DNA of 64,000 bases. Source: DATKNA01 sp963755755 (lineage in GTDB: Bacteria; Actinomycetota; Actinomycetes; Actinomycetales; Kineosporiaceae). Below, piece by piece: positions 27,849-38,537 of this stretch. The DNA lies in the NCBI GenBank assembly GCA_963755755.1, contig CAVWLJ010000002.1, forward strand, positions 1-64,000, written 5' to 3'. The notes beneath the pieces are model-generated. The model saw nothing but the letters and a program-made list of their open reading frames with translations, had not been told where the DNA came from and did no database searches. The translations under genes and the position numbers were made by a program. Position 1 is the first letter of the stretch, and every line of letters starts with the position of its first letter.

Positions 27849-28815
27849 ATGACGAACGCCCGCACGCTGCTCGTGGAGGAGGAGTTCCTCCTCGTGGACA
27901 CGGCGACCTGCCGGCCCGCTCCGGTGGCGCGCCGCGTGCTCGCGGACTGCGCCGACGGCGGCTGTGCGGTCGATCCGGAACCCGGCCTCGAACGGGTCGC
28001 GACCGCGACGCCGCTGCTCCGCGACCTCGACGCCCTGCGCGACGCGCTCGTCGCGCTGCGCCGGCGCGCGGCGGCCGCCGCGGAACCGCACGGCGCGGTG
28101 CTCGTGGCCTCCGGCACGAGCCCGTTCCCGGAGAGCGCCCACACGCCGGACGCCGCCGGCCCGCTCACCTTCGGCATCCAGGTGCGCGTCGGCACGGAGT
28201 CGCTGGACGAGGCGGTCGCGGCGGTCGAGCGGATGCGCCCGTGGCTGCCGGTGCTCGTGGCGATGGGCGGCCAACTCGCCGTTCTGGCGGGGACACGACA
28301 CCGACTACGCCAGCTACCGCACCCAGGTGCCGGGGCGACGGCCGCCCGTCGGGCTCTCGCACCGTTACCCCGCGGTGGAGGTGCGGGCCGCCGACGTCCC
28401 GCTCGAGGTCGACGACGCCGTGCTCGTCGCCGCGCTCGCCCGCGCGCTGGTGCACACCGCGGCCCGGCGCTGGCGGGAGGGCCGGCCCGCCGCGCTCGTG
28501 CGCCCGGAGGTGGCGCGGTTGGCGATGTGGCGCGCCTCCCGGTCGGGCCTGGCGGCCGTGCTCGTCGACGTGACCACGCGGCGTCCGGTGCCTGCGCGGG
28601 TTCTGGTGCACAAGCTCGTCACCCACGTGCAGGAGGCCCTCGAGGAGGCGGGCGACCGGGAGGCGGTGCAGGAGCTCGTCGCCGCCCTGCTCGCCCGCGG
28701 GACGGGGTCGGCCCGGCAGCGCGACGCCTACCGCGACCGCGGCCGGCTGGACGACGTCGTCCGGTTCCTGGCCGAGCGCAGCGTCCCGCTCGCCCCGGTG
28801 GGCGCGGCCGGCTGA
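27849..28815 (+). CDS. Glutamate-cysteine ligase-like carboxylate-amine ligase (YbdK type), internally shortened
   Basis: The ATG at 27849 gives RTLLVEEEFLLVDTATCRP, which carries the VEEEF signature of the GCS2 superfamily. It continues through LVASGTSPFPESAHTPD and a frame change near 28,275 into ANSPFWRGHDTDYASYRTQV. It ends with RYPAVEVRAADVPLEVDDAV and LARGTGSARQRDA. Relative to usual YbdK-type proteins (about 370 residues) the stretch between the YASYRTQV block and the RYPAVEVR block is about 45 residues too short. An internal deletion or assembly loss is therefore likely. These ligases couple glutamate to cysteine or other amines with ATP. Confidence 0.8.
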
Positions 28816-28843
28816 GCCGTAACCAGCAGCCGGGCAGCCCGGC

Positions 28844-29662
28844 TCACTCCGGCAGGTCGATGCTCGAGGTCGCGAACCGGTCGGCGAGGAAGCTCCCGTT
28901 CGCGAGCAGCGCCGAGGCGTCCGCGCCGACTGCGGCCTCGCGCATCCGCGTGGTGGCCTGCTCCAGCACGCCGAGCTGTGCCCGGAGCGCGTCCAGCGGG
29001 GTGGTCCCGTCGGGCAGCCGGTGGGTCTCCGCCCACGGCCGGGGCAGCGCGGCGTAGGCCTGCAGGGTGCGGGGGAGGTAGTCGGTCGCCGTCCGGAGCA
29101 CCGCCTGCTCCTGGTCGAAGGAGTCGGTGACCCGCGGCAGCGTGTCGACCAGGGTTTCGGTGATCCTCCCGACCGCCTCGACGACGTCGTCGGGGACCCG
29201 CCCGGCCAGGCGCAGCGGCAGGGCCCGCAGCCCGCCGGGGACGTCCGCGGGGTCGACGGCGAGGTCCGAGCCCGGCTCGGCCACACCGAGCGCGGTGAGG
29301 GTGCGGGTCACGGCGGCGGCGTCCCCGGCGGCCTCGACCGCGAGCACGTGCAGCTGCCCGGCGAGGAGCTCCAGCCACGCGGCCAGCGGCGGCGTCTGCC
29401 GGGCGATGACGACGCCCCGGACCTCGCGCTGTGCCTCGGCCACCAGCCGGCGGCCCTGCAGCCGCAGCGCGAGCACGTACTCGGGGCCGCGCAGCCGCAG
29501 CGCGGCGACCGCGCCCGGGCGGCCCGCGAGCCGGTCGCCCATCGACCTCTCCCGTTCCACCTCGAGCACCGCGTCCGCCACCCCGTCGGGCAACGCGGCC
29601 GGCAGCCGCTCGGCCAGGCCCTCGAGCAGCTCGCGGGGATCGTGCCCGGCGGACCCGGTCAC
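28844..29662 (-). CDS. Conserved hypothetical protein in UPF0145-type operon
   Basis: A 272-residue soluble protein. Its N-terminal half is amphipathic (RELLEGLAERLPAALPDGVA and GPEYVLALRLQGRRLVAEAQ), and a helical C-terminal half has ITETLVDTLPRVTDSFDQEQ and AYAALPRPWAETHRL. I recognise no family. The GTG start at 29662 overlaps the stop of the upstream UPF0145-type gene (GTGA), so it is co-translated with a two-gene pair of that type and probably works with them. A membrane-associated or trafficking role is not supported by the sequence. Confidence 0.7.
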   Translation of the reverse strand: MTGSAGHDPRELLEGLAERLPAALPDGVADAVLEVERERSMGDRLAGRPGAVAALRLRGPEYVLALRLQGRRLVAEAQREVRGVVIARQTPPLAAWLELLAGQLHVLAVEAAGDAAAVTRTLTALGVAEPGSDLAVDPADVPGGLRALPLRLAGRVPDDVVEAVGRITETLVDTLPRVTDSFDQEQAVLRTATDYLPRTLQAYAALPRPWAETHRLPDGTTPLDALRAQLGVLEQATTRMREAAVGADASALLANGSFLADRFATSSIDLPE

Positions 29663-30513
29663 CAGCGCCCGCCGTCGGTCAGGGGCAGGACGAGCTGGGG
29701 CGTCGCGATGACGTGGTCCTCGCGCAACGGCCGGACGGCCGTGCCGATGGCGAAGAACTCGGTGGTGTGGCCGCCCCACCGGTGCGGCAGCGAGAGCAGC
29801 TGGACGCCGACGATGCCCTCCGCGTGCAGCGCCTCGGCCTCCGCCTGCATGCGGCTCATGGCCAGCTCGCGCGCGTCGTAGAGGGCCTCGGTGTACTGCT
29901 CGATCTCCACGTTGGTGCCGGCGGTGGCCATCGCCGCGAACGGGCCGCGGTGGGCGATGTGGTAGACGCACGTGCCCATGACCATGCCCAGCGGGGCGTA
30001 GCCGGCCTGGACGAGCGTCCAGAAGTCCTGGCCGGAGAGGTCCGAGGTGAACGGCAGCCCGCGGTTGTTGCGCCAGGTCCCGCCGGTCGCCGGGGGCTCC
30101 TCGGCGACGACGGCGGTGCCGATGGCGACGAACTCGGCGAGGTCGTTGCCGAACTCCTTGAAGTCGATCTCCAGCCGGACGCCGACGATGCCGTCCGCGC
30201 CCAGCTCGTCGGCCTCCGCCTCCATGCGGGTCATGGCGAGCTCGCGGGCGTGGTACATCGCCTGCGTCAGCCGGTCCATCTCCATGTTCCGGCCCCAGCG
30301 GGCCATCTGGAGGCCCACGTGGTAGACGCTCGAACCGAGCACGAGCCCGACGGGCCGGAACCCCACCTCGCGGACGAGCAGGAACTCGTTGACGGACAGG
30401 TCGGACGTGAACAGCTGGGTGCCCTCGCCCGAGCGCATCCGCCGCAGCCGGGTCTCGGCGTCCGGCGGGAGGTGGACCTTCGAGAGGTCGGGGGTCTCCG
30501 GAGGCTGGGTCAT
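29659..30513 (-). CDS. Tandem YbjQ/UPF0145-type (heavy-metal-binding) domain protein
   Basis: The 284-residue protein contains two copies of a roughly 110-residue unit. Each begins LFTSDLSVNEF or PFTSDLSGQDF and has G(F/Y).P.G.V.G..VYH. Each then continues with ARELAM(T/S)RM.AEA..L.A(D/E)GIVGV and ends (A/F)FVAIGTAV. This is the UPF0145/YbjQ heavy-metal-binding domain fold, whose bacterial role is unclear. Single-domain members form oligomers; a two-domain form is less common. ATG at 30513 shares one base with the stop of the preceding gene. Confidence 0.82.
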   Translation of the reverse strand: MTQPPETPDLSKVHLPPDAETRLRRMRSGEGTQLFTSDLSVNEFLLVREVGFRPVGLVLGSSVYHVGLQMARWGRNMEMDRLTQAMYHARELAMTRMEAEADELGADGIVGVRLEIDFKEFGNDLAEFVAIGTAVVAEEPPATGGTWRNNRGLPFTSDLSGQDFWTLVQAGYAPLGMVMGTCVYHIAHRGPFAAMATAGTNVEIEQYTEALYDARELAMSRMQAEAEALHAEGIVGVQLLSLPHRWGGHTTEFFAIGTAVRPLREDHVIATPQLVLPLTDGGRW

Positions 30514-31580
30514 CAGCTCCTCCTCCTGGCGGCGGCGGTGGGCGGGGTGAGCGGCAGGACGGTGAGGGCGCGCGCCCGGCGGGCGGGCGGAGCGGGGTGC
30601 GGCACGAGCACGGTGCCGACGAACAGGGACTCCGCGGTCATGTCCTTCTCCTCGCCGCACGGGCGCTCGCCGGTCGAGAGCCGGTTCTCGGTGACGACGA
30701 GCTCGCCGCCCCGTGCCAGTCGCCGCGCCTGCAGGGTCAGCGTGCGACGGGCGTCGTCCCGGGCCGCGGACAGCAGCTCGGTGAGGCCGTCGACCTCGGT
30801 GTTGTTCCACGCCCCGCGCTGCTGCTTGAGCTGCCAGTCCTCGTGCTTGAGCGCCAGGGAGTAGCCGGTCGCGACGCCGGCGGGCAGGAAGCCGGCGGAC
30901 GCCGCGGCGGCGCAGTCCTCCGCGGTCAGGGTGGCGGCCCACGGCGCGCCGCCCGGAGGACGCCGGAGCGCGGGGTCGACGAACCGCACCGCGGTGCCGA
31001 GGCTGGCGTACTCGTGGCCGCCGCCCGCCACCCGCGCGGCGCGCCGGGAGATGCCGAGGACGCCGTCGGCGCCGAGCGCGCGGACCTCGGCGAGCATCCG
31101 GCCGTGTGAGTCCGTCCAGGCGCGGGCGACGGCCTCGGCGTAGGGACGGGCCCAGGCGAACCGGCTGCTGTTCATGTCGCCGCTGACGACCACCGGCGTC
31201 CGCATCCCGCCCATCCCGGCGCCGAAGTAGCCGGCCTGCCAGCCGGGCGGCGCGACCCGGCGGCCGCTGCTCGTCCCGCCCGCGATCCCACCGCCGACCG
31301 TGCCCGGGATGCCGCCGGACGCAGCCCGTCCAGCCGGCCATGCCGCCGTCATCTGGTTCCAGCCGTAGCCGTACCCGCAGCCGCCGCCGGTCCAGCCGAG
31401 CGTGACGACGACGCAGCCGAACACCTCGCCGACGGGTTCGAGGCCGATGCTCCGGACGGCGGCCGCGCCTGCGGCCGTCAGCAGCGACCCGCGGACACCG
31501 CTCTCCCGCTGGTGCCGCACCCGCTCGACCGCCGCCGGCGGCAACCCCCGGAGCTCGTCCTCGCCGGACTCGTCGGACAT
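30513..31580 (-). CDS. Paralogous tandem UPF0145-type domain protein
   Basis: A 355-residue relative of the next gene. The N-terminal half has RSIGLEPVGEVFGCVVVTLG and then GGGCGYGYGWNQMTAAWPAG, followed by WTDSHGRMLAEVRALGADGV and EYASLGTAVRFVDP. The second half repeats the pattern with FLPAGVATGYSLALKHED and ARRTLTLQARRLARGGELVV. The glycine- and cysteine-rich insertion in the first domain (GGGCGYGYGW) could be a metal site, but this is inference. It has no signal peptide. It starts 4 bases after the MBL gene's stop. Confidence 0.75.
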   Translation of the reverse strand: MSDESGEDELRGLPPAAVERVRHQRESGVRGSLLTAAGAAAVRSIGLEPVGEVFGCVVVTLGWTGGGCGYGYGWNQMTAAWPAGRAASGGIPGTVGGGIAGGTSSGRRVAPPGWQAGYFGAGMGGMRTPVVVSGDMNSSRFAWARPYAEAVARAWTDSHGRMLAEVRALGADGVLGISRRAARVAGGGHEYASLGTAVRFVDPALRRPPGGAPWAATLTAEDCAAAASAGFLPAGVATGYSLALKHEDWQLKQQRGAWNNTEVDGLTELLSAARDDARRTLTLQARRLARGGELVVTENRLSTGERPCGEEKDMTAESLFVGTVLVPHPAPPARRARALTVLPLTPPTAAARRRS

Positions 31581-31584
31581 CCGG

Positions 31585-32310
31585 TCACATCCTCGGGGCC
31601 TTGGCGAGGAAGGCGCGGATCCGTTCGCGGGCGCGGTCGGCGACGTGCGGGCCGTGCGTGAAGGCGGCGACCCGGTAGTCGAGGTCCGCGAGCCGGTCGG
31701 CGGTCGACTGGTTGAGCCGCGGATCGGTGCAGATCGGCTTGGGGGACCAGCGGACGCCGAGCACGTTCATGATGCAGTCGCCGGTGACGAGGACGCCGCT
31801 GGCCGGGTGGTGCAGCGAGACGTGCCCGGGCGTGTGCCCCGGCGTGTGCACCACGCGCAGGCCGCCCGCGACGTCGAGCTCGTCGCCGTCCTTCAGCTCC
31901 TGCGCGACCTCGAACGGCTCGAAGCGCTTGGCGCCGAACCGCGCGAAGAGCCGGCCGACGGTCGTGGCGGTGTTCGTCGGCGGGATCACGCCGCGCCGGG
32001 CGTAGTCGGCGTCCTCCGCGTGCATCGCCACCGGCGCCCCGGTCGCGGCGACCACCTTGCGTGCGCCGCCGGCGTGGTCGGCGTGGGCGTGGGTGAGGAC
32101 GATCCGGGTCACGTCCGCGGGGTGCTTGCCGAAGGCGGCGAGCCCGGCCACGATCCGCGGCGGCGCGAACGAGAGCCCGGTGTCGACCAGGGTCACGCCG
32201 CCGTCGCCCTCGACGAAGGCGAAGGAGTTCGTGCCGCTGAAGGGCGCGGTGGGGATCCGCCACACGTTCTCGGCGAGGGGCACCGCGGCAGCTCCCCGGA
32301 CGAGGCTCAT
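31585..32310 (-). CDS. MBL-fold metallohydrolase
   Basis: The 241-residue protein has the metallo-beta-lactamase zinc motif VLTHAHADHAGGARKVVAAT. Further ligands are in VVHTPGHTPGHVSLHHPASG and GDCIMNVLGVRWSPKP; the last histidine is near RVAAFTHGPHVADRA. Enzymes of this fold hydrolyse thioesters, lactams, lactones or RNA, so the substrate is unknown. It is the first gene of a likely four-gene operon with two UPF0145-type proteins and a hypothetical protein, with gaps or overlaps of 4 bases or less. Confidence 0.85.
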   Translation of the reverse strand: MSLVRGAAAVPLAENVWRIPTAPFSGTNSFAFVEGDGGVTLVDTGLSFAPPRIVAGLAAFGKHPADVTRIVLTHAHADHAGGARKVVAATGAPVAMHAEDADYARRGVIPPTNTATTVGRLFARFGAKRFEPFEVAQELKDGDELDVAGGLRVVHTPGHTPGHVSLHHPASGVLVTGDCIMNVLGVRWSPKPICTDPRLNQSTADRLADLDYRVAAFTHGPHVADRARERIRAFLAKAPRM

Positions 32311-32382
32311 GAGCGCCACCGTAGGCGCTGCCGCAGGCTGCCACCATGCGGGGCCCCCGTGTCTCGATGACAGGATGAGGGG

Positions 32383-33781
<1,399 letters not shown>

Positions 33782-33789
33782 GCCGTTCG

Positions 33790-36236
33790 TTGATCAAGGG
33801 CCAGGAGCTGCACGCGGGCTGGACGGTCGTCGCCGCCGCGGGGGAGGGCGCCGAGCGGCTGGGCCGCGATCCGCTGCCCGCGACCGTCCCCGGCTCCGTC
33901 CACCTCGACCTGCTCGCCGCCGGAGTGATCCCCGACCCCTACCTCGACCAGAACGAGGCGGCGCAGGCTGGATCGCCCGCACCGACTGGACCTACCGCAC
34001 CACGTTCGCCTGGGAGCCCGGGGAGCCCGGCGAGCCCGGGGGCCGGGTGGAGCTCGTCGCCGAGGGCCTGGACACGGTCGCCCGGATCGAGCTGAACGGC
34101 GCGCTGGTCGGAGAGACCCGCGACATGCACCGCACCCACCGCTTCGACGTGACCGGTCTGGTGCGGCCGGGCGAGAACCAGCTCACGGTCGCGTTCCGGG
34201 CGCCGCTGGACGCCGCGGAGGAGGCGGCGGCCGCGCTCGGACCGCGCCCGCACGTCAACCCGCACCCGTACAACGCCCTCCGCAAGAACGCGAGCAGCTA
34301 CGGCTGGGACTGGGGGCCCGACCTCCCGACCGCCGGCATCTGGCGGCCGATCCGGCTGGAGTCCTGGTCGACGGCGCGGCTCGCCGGCGTCCGGCCGCTC
34401 GTCGACGTGCGGCCCGACGGCACCGGCGTGCTCGAGGTGCACGCGGACGTCGAGGCGCTGCGCGACGCCGACCTGCGGCTGCGGGTGGGCGTCGCGGGGC
34501 GTTCCGTCACCGTCGAGGCGGGCACCGCCGCGCTGGTCGAGGTCCCCGGCGTCCGGCTGTGGTGGCCCGTCGGGTACGGGGAGCAGCCCCGCTACGACGT
34601 CACCGTCGAGCTCCTCGACGGCGACACCGTGCTCGACGTGCGCCGCCCGCGGGTGGGTTTCCGGACGGTCGAACTCGAGTCCGCGCCCGACGAGCACGGC
34701 ACGTCGTTCGGGCTGCGCGTCAACGGCGTCCTCGTGCTCGTGCGGGGGTTCAACTGGATCCCGGACGACGCCTTCCTGACCCGCGTCGACCGCGCCCGGT
34801 ACGCGGAGCGGTTGCAGCAGGCCCGGGACGCCGGCGCCGACCTGCTGCGCGTCTGGGGCGGCGGGATCCACGAGAGCGAGGACTTCTACGACCTGTGCGA
34901 CGAGCTCGGGCTGCTCGTCTGGCAGGACTTCCTCTTCGCCTGCGCCGCCTACGCCGAGGAGGAGCCGCTGGCCGGGGAGATCCGCGCCGAGGCCACCGAG
35001 GCGGTGACCCGGCTGTCGGCGCACCCGAGCCTGGTCCTCTGGTGCGGCGGCAACGAGTGCCTCTGGGGCCACGAGGACTGGGACTGGAAGGCGCCGCTCG
35101 CCGGCCGGACGTGGGGGCTCGGCTACTACACCGGGGAGTTGCCCGGGCTCGTCGCCCGCCTCGACCCGACCCGGCCCTACATCCCCGGCAGCCCCTTCTC
35201 GCCGGACCCCGGCGCGCACCCGAACGACCCCTCCTCCGGCCCGATGCACGTCTGGGACGTCTGGAACCAGCGCGACTACACCGCCTACCTCTCCTACACC
35301 CCCCGGTTCGTCTCCGAGTTCGGCTTCCAGGGCCCGCCGACCTGGTCGACCCTGACCCGGGCGATCCACGACGACCCGCTCACACCCGACGCGCCCGGCA
35401 TGCTCGCCCACCAGAAGGCGGAGGACGGCAACGGCAAGCTCGCCCGCGGCCTCGCCGGGCACCTGCCGGAGCCGGAGACGTTCGAGGACTGGCACTGGGC
35501 GACGCAGCTCAACCAGGCGCGTGCCCTCGTCACCGGCATCGAGCACTTCCGTGCCCTGGCGCCGGTCTGCACGGGGGCGATCGTGTGGCAGCTCAACGAC
35601 TGCTGGCCGGTGACGTCGTGGGCGGTCGTCGACGGGGACGGCCGGCTCAAGCCCGCCTGGTACGCGGTCCGCCGCGCCTTCCGGGACCGGCTGGCGGTCG
35701 TCCGACGCGGCGGGGAGGGGTTCGAGCTCGCGGCGCTCGCCGACACCGCGGACGGCTGGCACGAGACGCTGCGCGTCGAGCGGACCTCCGTCGAGGGAGT
35801 CGTGCTCGCCGCGGTCGACGTCGCGCTCGCGCTCGAGCCGCGCGCCGCCGTCGCCGTGCCGCTGCCGGCCGAGGTCGCCGTCCCCGCGGACCCGCGCGCC
35901 GAGCTGCTCGTCGTCCGCTCGCAGGGCCGGGCGGTGGCGCACTTCTGGTTCGCGGAGGACGTCGAGGCCGCGCTGCCGCCGCCGGAGTGGGACGTCGCCG
36001 TCACGCGCATCGCGGACGGCTACGAGGTGGCGGTGACGGCACGGAGCCTGGTCAAGGACCTCGCGCTGCTCGCCGACCGGGTCGACCCGGCCGCGGTCGC
36101 CGACGACATGCTCGTGACGCTGCTGCCCGGCGAGACCGCCCGGCTACGGGTGCGGGTCGGCCGCGAGCTGCCCGCCGGGGCCTTCACCGCTCCCGGGGTG
36201 CTGCGCTGCGCCAACGACCTCGTGGTCCGCCGGTGA
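33790..36236 (+). CDS. Glycoside hydrolase family 2, beta-mannosidase-like (one frameshift)
   Basis: Starting with a TTG, the protein begins LIKGQELHAGWTVV. The N-terminal sugar-binding domain has RTDWTYRTTFAWEPG and LVAEGLDTVARIELNG. The catalytic barrel contains GFNWIPDDAFLTRV, RVWGGGIHESEDFYDLCDEL and LVLWCGGNECLWGHED, where NE holds the acid/base glutamate. The nucleophile glutamate is in RFVSEFGFQGPPTW. The combination is typical of GH2 beta-mannosidases (about 815 residues here). No signal peptide is present, so it should act on imported or cytoplasmic mannosides. One indel lies near 33,970. It overlaps the tail of the leftward prenyltransferase-like gene. Confidence 0.88.
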
Positions 36237-37182
36237 CTCGTCGTCCCCGCCGTCGTACCAGCGGAGCACGCGCAGGGCGCGCAGGGTGATCCAGCGGCTG
36301 GGCCGCCCCTCCCCGTCGTCCAGGGTGAGGTGCACGGCGCCCGGGTGCGTGCGCCCCGAGCACCCAGGTGCCGTCGGGCTGCCGCTGGGACCGGACGAGC
36401 TCGACCGCCTCGGCGAGCCGGGGGTCGGGAGAGTCCCCGGTGGCGCGGAAATGCTCCAGGCCGCGCAGGACGTCGTAGTGCCACCAGGTGGGGAAGGCGA
36501 AGCGCAACCACCCGGGATTGACGACCTCACCCGTGCTCAGCCGCCGGAACAGGTGCCGGCGCAGCAGGTACTCCTCGCCGCGCCGGCGGGCCTCGACGGA
36601 CGCCGCCGAACCGCCGGTCGCCTGCTCGTGTGCGAGCAACCCCTCGAGGACGCAGATCGTGGTGTCGAAGGACGAGCGCACGGAGCCGTACTCCGCCCAG
36701 CAGTTCCAGCCTCCGTCGGCGAGCTGCTCGCCGAGCAGCCGCGCGACGATGCCGTCGACGTCCACCCCGAGACAGGCGCCGATCGCGACGGTGCGGCCGT
36801 TGATGCAGGGCTCGACCTCGCCGTCGAAGAACGGCTGCCCCGCGTGCTCCCACCGGCAGTTGGCGCGCACCAGGTCGACGGTCTCCCGGACCTGGGGGGC
36901 GGCGGGGTCGACGCCGAAGTCGCGCAGCAGGCCCAGCGTCGGGAGGGTGGAGGTCCAGGGCTGCCCGGCGGAGAAGTCGCCGTCGAAGCCGGCGGGGAAG
37001 CACGCGCCGCCCGCCCACTGGCCGTCCGGGTCCCGCAGCGCGAGCAGCGCCGCACCCCACCCCTCGACGGCGACCCGGGCACGCTCCGCCGCGACCTCCG
37101 ACGGTGGTGCATCGGTCAGGTCGCGCAGCACCTGCCAGCGCACCGCGGGGTCGGAGTCCAGCAGCCAGTCGAGCACCGCCAC
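36144..37182 (-). CDS. Terpenoid-cyclase/prenyltransferase-like alpha-alpha barrel protein (frameshifted)
   Basis: The ATG at 37182 begins AVLDWLLDSDPAVRWQVLRD. Repeats of WxxG-type helices follow: LLGEQLADGGWNCWAEYGSV, YLLRRHLFRRLSTGEVVNPG, FPTWWHYDVLRGLEHFRATG. These resemble the squalene-cyclase/prenyltransferase beta-subunit alpha-alpha toroid, and many such bacterial proteins of unknown function are annotated this way. There is no DXDD-type catalytic motif that I can see. After an indel near 36,360 the C-terminal part is LRALRVLRWYDGGDD. The tail overlaps the end of the beta-mannosidase gene. Confidence 0.72.
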
Positions 37183-37241
37183 AGCGTCACCCTAGGGCCG
37201 CCGCCCCCTCGGGGCGCCTTCCGGGGGCGCCGTCGCAGCCG

Positions 37242-38372
37242 TCAGCGGACGACGGGGGGCAGCAGCTCGGGGTGATTGGCCCGCAGCCAGTCCGGCATCG
37301 CGTCCTTGCGCACGGACTGCCAGAGCGGGCTGCTCTTGGCGTCGTCCAGCAGCACGATCGACTGGGTGTGGTCGGGGCTCCAGCCGGTGCCCTTCGTCGG
37401 CACGGTGAGGAAGCGCAGGTCGCCCTGCCCCAGCCCGGCCAGCGACGTGGCGAGCGCGCCGATCTTGTCCATGTCGAAGCCGCTGTCCGTCGCGACGGAC
37501 TTCGACAGCGTGGTGAGCTGCGTGTTGAGCGCCAGCGGGTTCAGCAGCGTGCCCGTGGAGCCCAGCTTGCGCAGCACGGCCCGGATCCAGTTCTGCTGGC
37601 GCCGGACCCGGTCGAAGTCGCCGTTCGGGAGGTTGTGCCGCTGGCGCACGTAGTCCAGCGCCTCCTCGCCGTCCATGTGGTGGACGCCGGCGGTCCAGGT
37701 GTGCCGCTCGTCGGAGGTGGCCTGCGGGATGGTGATGTCGACGCCGCCGAGCTGGTCGGTGAGGGTCTTGAAGCCGGTGAAGTCGGCGACGACGACGTGG
37801 TCGATGGGGACGCCGGTCACGCTCTCGACGGTGCGGATCATGAGACTCGGCCCGCCCCAGCTGAACGCCGCGTTGATCTTCGCCTTGCCGTGGCCCGGGA
37901 TCGTCACCCAGCTGTCGCGCGGGATCGAGACGACGTAGGCGGCCTTCCGGTCGGCCTGCACGTGCACGACCATGATCGCGTCGGTGCGCTGGGCGCCGTA
38001 GCTCCACTGCTGGGGGTTGCCGGCGTCGATCCGGCTGTCCGAGCCGAGCAGGAGGATGTTCATCGAGCCGGTCGCGGCTGCGTCCGCGGTCGCCCGGTCG
38101 GTGCGGGGGATGGCGGCGAACGGGTCGCCGAAGCGCTGGATGTTGTGGTCGTACCCGCTGATCACCTGACGGACCGCGACGGCGCCGGTGGCGCCGACGG
38201 CGAGCACGGCGACGAGGAACCCGCCGAGCACGTAGAGCCAGCGGCGTCGACGTGGCGGAGCCGCACGGTGCGCGATCGAGGTGCCGCGCGGCGGCGTGTC
38301 CGGCCCCACGAGCAGCCCGTCGAAGAGTTCTCCGACGCCCGGTTCCCGGCCCCGCTCGATGAGGTCGCTCAT
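37242..38372 (-). CDS. LytR-CpsA-Psr (LCP) family protein
   Basis: A cytoplasmic N-terminus ends with the basic APPRRRRW before a transmembrane segment (LYVLGGFLVAVLAVGATGAV). The extracellular LCP domain then reads MNILLLGSDSRIDAGN, TDAIMVVHVQADRKAAYVVS followed by IPRDSWV, and GGVDITIPQATSDERHTW. It ends with DYVRQRHNLPNGDFDRVRRQ and further arginine and aspartate residues conserved in LCP phosphotransferases. LCP enzymes attach wall polymers (arabinogalactan or teichoic acid) to peptidoglycan. The ATG at 38372 is used; longer upstream starts lack homologous residues. Confidence 0.92.
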   Translation of the reverse strand: MSDLIERGREPGVGELFDGLLVGPDTPPRGTSIAHRAAPPRRRRWLYVLGGFLVAVLAVGATGAVAVRQVISGYDHNIQRFGDPFAAIPRTDRATADAAATGSMNILLLGSDSRIDAGNPQQWSYGAQRTDAIMVVHVQADRKAAYVVSIPRDSWVTIPGHGKAKINAAFSWGGPSLMIRTVESVTGVPIDHVVVADFTGFKTLTDQLGGVDITIPQATSDERHTWTAGVHHMDGEEALDYVRQRHNLPNGDFDRVRRQQNWIRAVLRKLGSTGTLLNPLALNTQLTTLSKSVATDSGFDMDKIGALATSLAGLGQGDLRFLTVPTKGTGWSPDHTQSIVLLDDAKSSPLWQSVRKDAMPDWLRANHPELLPPVVR

Positions 38373-38475
38373 GTCCCGCCGGATCCCTTCAGTCGTCACC
38401 TGCGAGTGACCGTCCGGCGGGCGGAGGCGCGGGTTCGCGCCTCTCGTCGCCGAGCGTGACCCTACGGTAGACGCA

Positions 38476-38512
38476 GACGGCCGCCCGCGATGACGCATCG
38501 CGAGCGGCCGTC
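38476..38512 (-). terminator. Hairpin between the VWA gene and the LCP gene
   Basis: GACGGCCGC and GCGGCCGTC pair around an inner GCGAT/ATCGC pair, giving a long GC-rich stem-loop 26-62 bases downstream of the leftward VWA gene's stop and upstream of the LCP gene. The placement fits a rho-independent-like terminator without a U tract. Confidence 0.7.
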
Positions 38513-38537
38513 GCCCGTTCGGGCGCAGGAGGGACGA

